The translations under genes and the position numbers were made by a program. 60,775 nt of DNA from a virus. Location: positions 1 through 60,775 of IMG/VR virus record IMGVR_UViG_3300030102_004656; one strand, written 5' to 3'. The notes beneath the pieces are model-generated. The model worked only from the letters and a program-made list of their open reading frames with translations. It was not told the DNA's origin and ran no database searches. Of the stretch, positions 56,901 to 60,775 are shown in pieces; within the stretch, counting starts at the first letter, position 1; every line of letters starts with the position of its first letter.

Positions 56901-57362
56901 AGTAGTTGTGCTTGTAAACTTATGGGGCTGCCCACTAACTGCTGGAACGATATCTAAGTGTCTAGCATTTACACTTTCTTCAATTCGTAAAGCATCCCCT
57001 TTGATGTGGAGCTTATGGTCTGGAGTTGTAGTTCCAATACCAACATCACCAATATCCTTTATATAGAGTCTTGATGACCCTGCTGACGTTGGCGTACCTG
57101 AAAGAATATTAAGCTGCACCCCATCCAAATACATCTCACCCATTCCTCCAGATGTTGAATCAAACCATATCCTTGGTGATTGACCTCTAAGAAGTAACTC
57201 CGCTCCATTAGTTGTGTCACTAACAGCTAAAGTCGTAGTTGATGGAGTATAACCACTTACTAACGCTGATGGGCCAACATGTAGTTTTGCCGTAGGATTT
57301 TTAATCCCAATTCCAATATTACCTCTTAAATTCTTTATTGATGGTATAGTTTGATCTGCCAT
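50916..57362 (-). CDS. Giant fibre/adhesin protein with GIGT-x-x-P repeats, 2148 aa
   Basis: Opens MADQTIPSIKNLRGNIGIGI and contains about 15 copies of a V-G-I-G-T-T/S-x-P-x-x-x-L-x-V unit, typical of long fibre shafts and adhesins. Between them are beta-rich blocks with LYH, YISS, LFIRN, NFLY segments. Residues ~700-810 hold a distinct non-repetitive domain (FTREGINNSTYTMLCTVTGD). The C-terminus (TVNTLPTANSSAAGARAFVS; YTVPVWCDGAYWYIG) looks like a receptor-binding tip rather than a self-cleaving S74 chaperone. It starts one base from the other fibre's stop. A ~70-residue block is shared with that fibre, so the two are paralogous. Confidence 0.85.
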   Translation of the reverse strand: MADQTIPSIKNLRGNIGIGIKNPTAKLHVGPSALVSGYTPSTTTLAVSDTTNGAELLLRGQSPRIWFDSTSGGMGEMYLDGVQLNILSGTPTSAGSSRLYIKDIGDVGIGTTTPDHKLHIKGDALRIEESVNARHLDIVPAVSGQPHKFTSTTTGSGYQFENSSGTIAILDANGSAFYQDLTIASSNLKLSSAHYVQFGSANVRIQGSNGSNYLKFYTAGVERLAISNLAATFSGNVVISGGLTVQGTTTTINSTTVSVDDKNIELGSVATPTDLTADGGGITLKGGEDYTINWSNSTDSWHFNQGITVGENDTGHDVIFYGATSNRYLKWNQAEDRLNLRDNTKFSIGNSNDLQLEFNGTHGYIKNNVGGSLYIQTANTIQLENSSGQDMLTAESGGAVKLFHGGNSTAKLQTGAGGIFVTGKMTSDSIATGYANSLELFSSGTHNYISSQSSGSNLYIRNTGGGQILLRPKTGEEGIKLIPDGAVQLYHDGVLKLSTAEGGADVSGTLGTTSINLDGELNFVTNGNKFIDVSTLADSNSFNIRHHNPTGNAFEPAFQSVANGATTLYYDGAVRFATTVDGIQLYGNGYIDLPDNGRARFGNGYDLAIYHTTTGNNSYIDNVTGDLFIRNNSNDGVIIGHNANKGLIYVPDGRVELRFNDSKKFETTDDGAKVTGDLSVDSITMNGSPQAGEVRFTREGINNSTYTMLCTVTGDRLASIIDMTITGTSSNVVLNSSFEILVNHHQDIHVKSISGDYKEVTLRITSDNNEDFSIEAKHNGSTTTPIEVCIFPRAQETVTPTTTDPNYTGTEYVHTATEGFRFGGTDGSTESSNLVVDGKIGVGTISPSYPLALRATSASHQIVAVNRPNSDTAALFLGNNSGLNGIISANNSDLLFGKDFGNTFFEGFRLDTNGNLRVGNGTNIFLWRDNNHNFLNYANWVASTGSQLTVQNNGSGGIHLKANGANSDVIFSAKDATTLNELMRLDGSTGRVGIGTTSPQHRLDVDGTIRSTHNIVSSQNYTALTIGSDRTIDDYGGLNKDYWKVVLRTDGASTTGGSSQHRYGDLVWSAVDGNDTTFHERLVMRAGGNIGIGVSVPSQKLHTSGNGAFGVSGSSTANGVFLGGTSTYYGAALIGSSSSYAPTGKLSIQIPTHGVGTDYGLTEQMVIEVISPDTKDGRIAMLPHGGNVGIGTTTPSRTLHIVDSAGPTIRFERHNNSNLEFQFGTTNASILGAGEIQFRANGASSNSFIINHTQIQSNAKLLVNTSSGIDVHTSDNGTIIQSGNSSATGTPDQFFLKHNSGGVEIGNERGDIKITKGMLNPLFSDQGGGLDQEAMRWSYSPSPSGYYLSLDTEIPAGGVVRYHWNMKNNGTAYDDVMVFDRGNVHIGGTDITAKLSIRDDGSLTQDIVHIKGGGSSGNFDMLKVEANNGDDIFRVNAQTYHVLMPDSDTRVGIGTTNPQAPLSLVGVNGGSWNDGLIIDDPSGWAATVYKRNNSPKMFTGLYSGNDNYIWMSTGYSNSGTSITAPRADAVLMARPGTDDLQIYLETHFGNNVGIGTDAPSTLLEVNGGTGVASAGGTVVVRQKGNTSNDGISITSSHANSHRIWKDSASTLFIGSTVDTDAFAQTLNGKIGILNPSPNRSLNVVGQIGIDNSATSPTGGMLVSPDGTSNKIYSRTGNSSTSQHPLDFYSGSTHTVRIASNGNVGIGTTSPVEKLEVAGNIMTRDGTTATKINLYESYSDTYNYELTQLKHSSGYFEIDTGALGTGTLSGIRLSVGSHTKLQIEPDGHVLINGANDNGNKADFAVGVGGRPRVSWHGNQVQIGGNDMNYNGAITHDVSVFRMQSWASDIQISCHNSSGSSTKDIYFLPFDGTTSTEAMRIKGDGKVGIGTTSPSVLLDIYNGAGWGGLDLDGTSGGELRLQKAGTTYLDIYASDAGSTGSVIKAQSSLQLSSNNSTAANRSIYLNSSGNVGISTTSPAHRLDVVGTYRISDNTTNANNKLHRMLGRHYTNAEQDVNIFSSISTSSTNFISFGGGSSSYNTATHIVFYTASNNTSTYAVGQERLRIHNNGNIGIAVGSPQQKLDVDGAIKSKIYTVNTLPTANSSAAGARAFVSDSQMSASGNFGATIAGYGSGSYTVPVWCDGAYWYIG

Positions 57363-57363
57363 T

Positions 57364-60300
57364 TTATGATACTGATGTTGCGTCTCCCATTACGTGGTAA
57401 GTTATTTTTGCTGATACTGGTAGTCCTGTTGAGCTTGATGATACCGCTTGGAATTGGATTTCAAAGTCATCTGATGTGCCGTCTACAATCTTTGCTGCAA
57501 CTCGGTCACTTGTTAAATTATCGTATTCTGTTAGTATAATTCCTGGTTCATTGTACGTGCCTACATTGCCAGTGTTCTGTATAAGAAACTCACCAACATA
57601 AGCGACTGAACTGTGATTACTCCAATCACCTGATATAAATACTTTTACATGACATGCTGTGTGGTCTACTAACGTAACTGTTAAACCTGTTGTAAAACTA
57701 CCAGTTAGTGAATATCCTTTACTACCTATCAAATGGCAATTAGTTGTCGAGTTACTGCCTATCTTAGCAGTTCCTTTAACGTCTAACTTCTCTGATGGAG
57801 TTGTGGTTCCTATACCAACTTTACCTCCATTAAAGTAACTATCTCCGTCAGAATGTAATTGCACTCTTGTTACACCACCATTCTGATTAATTACTATATT
57901 TCCATTCTGTGATCCATCATTTTGAAGATATATTAATCCAATAGCTGAATCACTACGGGTTTTGAGAATTGTTCCCTGAACTTGGAGTTTTTGGACTGGA
58001 TTAGTAGTTCCTATACCTACATTACCGCCTCTGGCAATCGTAACTCTCGGTGATGATTGTGTATGGAAATTTATTCCACCAGTAGAGGCGTTGTTAGTTC
58101 TAAGATTTAGCGAACCATCACTAGGCTCATAAAGTTCAATTTCAGAAATTCTCGTTACGCCCCCTGACGATAAATCCACACCAATTTTATCTCCTGCTGC
58201 ACCAAGTTGAAGTTTATAAGTATCAGGACTTGTATTTCCTATACCAACATTACCTCCAGTCTGGATCGTAAACCTGTCGCCATTTAATCCATGTTCTACG
58301 ATTGTGAAATCAGAGTTAACACCATTATTAGTAACTTTGAAGGCATACCCCCTATTTGGGTAACTAGCGTTCTTAACACCTAAATATAAACCATCATTAC
58401 CACTGTCCGTAAATATAGCAGCCGTGCCAGTTACAGATTGGTTTCCATTAGAACCTACTGTGTACTTATCTACTTGTAGCTTTGACCCACCAACATCTGT
58501 AGTAAGCATTGAGGTTCCTATACCCACCTTGCCCCCTCCAGTTGTCATGAATATATTCCCTCCCCCTCCTGCCATGAATATAGTATGGCTACTTAGAGAA
58601 TTCAGATATAATGCCCCATGAGAATTTGCAATTGATGACTTGCCTTCAATATGTCGGACACTCATGTATCCATTAAGAGAACCACCTACACTTAATATAT
58701 TATTGCTTGATGAAGAGTTTCTGCTTTCAACAGTGACAAGACCACCAGCATCTAATCTTAGTGCTGTTACACCTTTAGTTTTAAACTTAATTCCACTCGC
58801 TGTTTGCGCTCCTGATCCTAGACCTTCAGTTCCTATCTCCAAGAAGCTAGAAGCATGTTTGAAGAAAGATCTCTCGTAATTAGAGGAGTCTGAGTAAGTT
58901 TCATACAGATTAATGTGCCTACTGCTTGTGCCGTTGCGTATTTCAAAGTTGGCTGATGAAACTATCTCTTTAGAACTAACGCCCCTTAACCTAAATAATT
59001 CCGCAGTGCCTCCAGAAGAAGTAACTTGCAGAACCATGTCTTTTCCAGACCCAGTGTTCCTGATGATAAGATCTTTAGAAGTATCTTGAGAGGATATGTA
59101 ATTTTTCGTATTATCTGTATGAAGAACTAAACTACCACCAACCGTCACATCACTATCAAAGGTAGCCTCATAAAAAGAGCTAGCTACTTGAGTGTCTTGA
59201 TGAAAGCTTGTGCCAGTAACAGTTCCAGCAAATGTCGCATTGCCACTATTGAAACTATAAGAAGCAGCCTTAAATGATAAATGTCTGTTACTTGTCCCAT
59301 TTTGCTGTGCATTAATATGAGCAGTACCTCCACTGCTATCAAACATCAAATGCAATCCATTAACTCCAGTAGGCGAAGATGATCCTCCTCCTGTTAAAGA
59401 AACAAGACCAGAACCTACGATATCACTAGCTGTCAAAAGTGAATTTACAGTTAAATCATCAGTAGCTGTTATGTTCGCTGCTGATAAATTACCAGCAGTT
59501 AAAGTACCCGTAACTGTAGCTCCAGCGGTAGTAGTAGCTATCTTAGCTGCTCCAGCATAATATAATTCAGCAGCTCCTCCCGAAGTGAAATTAGCATACG
59601 CTTGTTCTTGGTCGGTTCCAATACCTGTGATTCTTTTTAATTTAAGTGTGTCAGCAGCTATTGTGTACGTGTTGTTTGTTGCAGTTTCTACTTTGGTTTC
59701 ATTGTTATCACCATCATGTAAACATGTTGTTTCGTTTCCAGAACCAAAAGTTTGCCTGTGATCAGCAGCCCCTGAAGAACCCGTAAAAGAGGGGATTTTA
59801 ATTGCAGTAAAATTAGAAGTAACAGCAGTATCAGTAAGAACCTTTCTTTCAACTATCTTAGTTGTCGTATTATAGACTAAAACCTCATCCGAACTAGAAG
59901 TTTGCACATCATCAATCCTCAGATTTCCATGAACGTCTAGTTTGGCTAAGGGTTGAGTTTGGACATTATCAATACCAATACCTACGTCTTGGGAATCATT
60001 GATAAAAATCCCATTACCAGCAGTAAAATTACCAGTAGTTATGACCAACCCATTAGCAGTCCCATCATAACCAATCGTTGCTTTGTTTACTTCAGTAGAA
60101 CTTTTATCTCTAAATCTTATAGTGGTATTAGCATTCGCTGTCGTTGATACAAGGTCTGCTATTACATTATTAGCTCCTTCTATATCTAGATTAACTGAAG
60201 GTTCATCCGTACCTAAACCTACATTACCACCGTCTTTGATGAAGAAGACAGACGTATCATCATCTTTAAAATTAACTATAGGTTGTGATCCTTTTTGATT

Positions 60301-60775
60301 AGCTAAAATAGCTGGGCCAGTTCCATCATTAGTTATGGATAACCTCTCCGTCGTATTTACGTTTTCATGTACGATTGTAGTGTTTCCAGCAATACTTAGG
60401 TTTCCAGAAACAGTAAGATCATTTGTAACAGTGAGGTCGTTTTGTATTGTTATATTGTGAGCTAACTTAGCACTAGTTACTGCGTCATTAGCTATCTCGT
60501 CAGTAGCTACCCCACCATCTTTAATTGTTACAACACCTTGAGATACATCAAAATTGTCAGCGTGATGGCGAGCTATTCCTTTAGCAGTTGTACTAGCATC
60601 AGGAAGCTGCACAAACATTTTACTGTCACCATCCAACTGTACTCCAAAATTTGGTTGACTCGAATTGTACCCTACCTTAACTCCACCCAATGCAGAGCTT
60701 GAAGCTACAGGTAACGTGTAAACTGTATCCGTGTCTGTATCCTGCCAAGGCACGTTTACAAACATCTCGTTATCA
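57364..60775 (-). CDS. Giant tail fibre, C-terminal part (continues from the gene at 1-1821)
   Basis: This frame is open to the right edge and continues into the N-terminal part through the window join. After the last VNVPWQD repeat it has a HNITIQNDLTVTNDLTV block, then many GIGT-x-x-P repeats like the other giant fibre. It ends with a non-repetitive domain (HLIGSKGYSLTGSFTTGLTV; FEIQFQAVSSSSTGLPVSAK). Like its neighbour it should be a virion surface fibre. The ATG at 60765 is only an internal methionine in the repeat, so it is not the real start. The stop at 57364 is one base from the 2148-residue fibre's ATG, so the two giant genes are consecutive in one transcript. Confidence 0.82.
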   Translation of the reverse strand, partial: DNEMFVNVPWQDTDTDTVYTLPVASSSALGGVKVGYNSSQPNFGVQLDGDSKMFVQLPDASTTAKGIARHHADNFDVSQGVVTIKDGGVATDEIANDAVTSAKLAHNITIQNDLTVTNDLTVSGNLSIAGNTTIVHENVNTTERLSITNDGTGPAILANQKGSQPIVNFKDDDTSVFFIKDGGNVGLGTDEPSVNLDIEGANNVIADLVSTTANANTTIRFRDKSSTEVNKATIGYDGTANGLVITTGNFTAGNGIFINDSQDVGIGIDNVQTQPLAKLDVHGNLRIDDVQTSSSDEVLVYNTTTKIVERKVLTDTAVTSNFTAIKIPSFTGSSGAADHRQTFGSGNETTCLHDGDNNETKVETATNNTYTIAADTLKLKRITGIGTDQEQAYANFTSGGAAELYYAGAAKIATTTAGATVTGTLTAGNLSAANITATDDLTVNSLLTASDIVGSGLVSLTGGGSSSPTGVNGLHLMFDSSGGTAHINAQQNGTSNRHLSFKAASYSFNSGNATFAGTVTGTSFHQDTQVASSFYEATFDSDVTVGGSLVLHTDNTKNYISSQDTSKDLIIRNTGSGKDMVLQVTSSGGTAELFRLRGVSSKEIVSSANFEIRNGTSSRHINLYETYSDSSNYERSFFKHASSFLEIGTEGLGSGAQTASGIKFKTKGVTALRLDAGGLVTVESRNSSSSNNILSVGGSLNGYMSVRHIEGKSSIANSHGALYLNSLSSHTIFMAGGGGNIFMTTGGGKVGIGTSMLTTDVGGSKLQVDKYTVGSNGNQSVTGTAAIFTDSGNDGLYLGVKNASYPNRGYAFKVTNNGVNSDFTIVEHGLNGDRFTIQTGGNVGIGNTSPDTYKLQLGAAGDKIGVDLSSGGVTRISEIELYEPSDGSLNLRTNNASTGGINFHTQSSPRVTIARGGNVGIGTTNPVQKLQVQGTILKTRSDSAIGLIYLQNDGSQNGNIVINQNGGVTRVQLHSDGDSYFNGGKVGIGTTTPSEKLDVKGTAKIGSNSTTNCHLIGSKGYSLTGSFTTGLTVTLVDHTACHVKVFISGDWSNHSSVAYVGEFLIQNTGNVGTYNEPGIILTEYDNLTSDRVAAKIVDGTSDDFEIQFQAVSSSSTGLPVSAKITYHVMGDATSVS

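Noticed and set aside
1-60775. tRNA or rRNA genes
   Set aside because: No cloverleaf with conserved T-loop or rRNA segment was recognised by eye; a covariance search would be decisive.
1-60775. Integrase, excisionase, partition or repressor genes for lysogeny
   Set aside because: No tyrosine or serine recombinase motif and no CI/Cro-type pair was seen; only a lone HTH protein and the DnaA-like protein.

Overview
The window reads as a nearly complete genome of a lytic-looking, AT-rich tailed dsDNA phage (Caudoviricetes), probably podovirus-like and probably aquatic. Support comes from a terminase large subunit, a portal, a capsid-like protein, an amidase endolysin with holin/spanin-like small genes, a Pol I-type DNA polymerase, a primase-helicase and very large fibre proteins. 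No tail tape measure, sheath, integrase, CI-like repressor, phage RNA polymerase or tRNA gene was seen. Host and taxonomy cannot be fixed from the sequence. Many starts have A-rich leaders with weak Shine-Dalgarno sequences.

The two ends fall inside one gene. The fibre gene starting at 1821 (minus strand) runs off position 1. The fibre gene ending at 57364 enters from 60775, in the same orientation and inside the same 45-51 residue protein repeat. Bases 60752-60775 equal bases 2-25, and joining them keeps the reading frame. The molecule is therefore most simply circular or circularly permuted, opened by the assembler inside a tandem repeat whose true copy number is unknown.

Layout: the late genes are on the minus strand in two blocks. 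Block A runs from 60775/1 leftward across the join, 47019-60775 plus 1-15156. It holds a NUMOD4-like gene, portal, scaffold-like protein, small lysine-rich proteins, capsid, virion proteins, a GT25-type glycosyltransferase, two giant fibres, a lysis cassette, an amidase, a zincin-like protein and a PD-(D/E)XK protein. Block B (24950-37759) holds the large terminase, two internal virion candidates and a 2722-residue giant protein with a zinc-protease motif. The plus strand carries an early region of many small unknown genes (15663-24953) and a replication region (37805-47022). A two-gene plus-strand insert (membrane peptide plus lipoprotein, 9164-9456) sits inside the late block.

The early region ends with a cytosine-C5 DNA methyltransferase overprinted along most of its length by a second open frame with its own repeated W-[GP]-T-P-[ST] motif. 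The two starts are two bases apart (ATGTG). The replication region reads: HTH protein, RuvC-like resolvase, SNF2-like helicase, Cas4/DUF2800-like nuclease with four candidate Fe-S cysteines, an unknown protein in an SSB-like position, Pol I with leucine at the position equivalent to E. coli Phe762, and a DUF5906-like primase-helicase.

The main control region is 15157-15662 plus 16290-16685. It has six CCACATTT-type repeats, an 18-bp perfect palindrome, a nested 18-bp hairpin and a GTATATAC-containing inverted repeat whose core recurs between the divergent terminase and HTH genes. Both convergent gene junctions (24950-24953 and 47019-47022) share four bases of stop codon and leave no room for a terminator.
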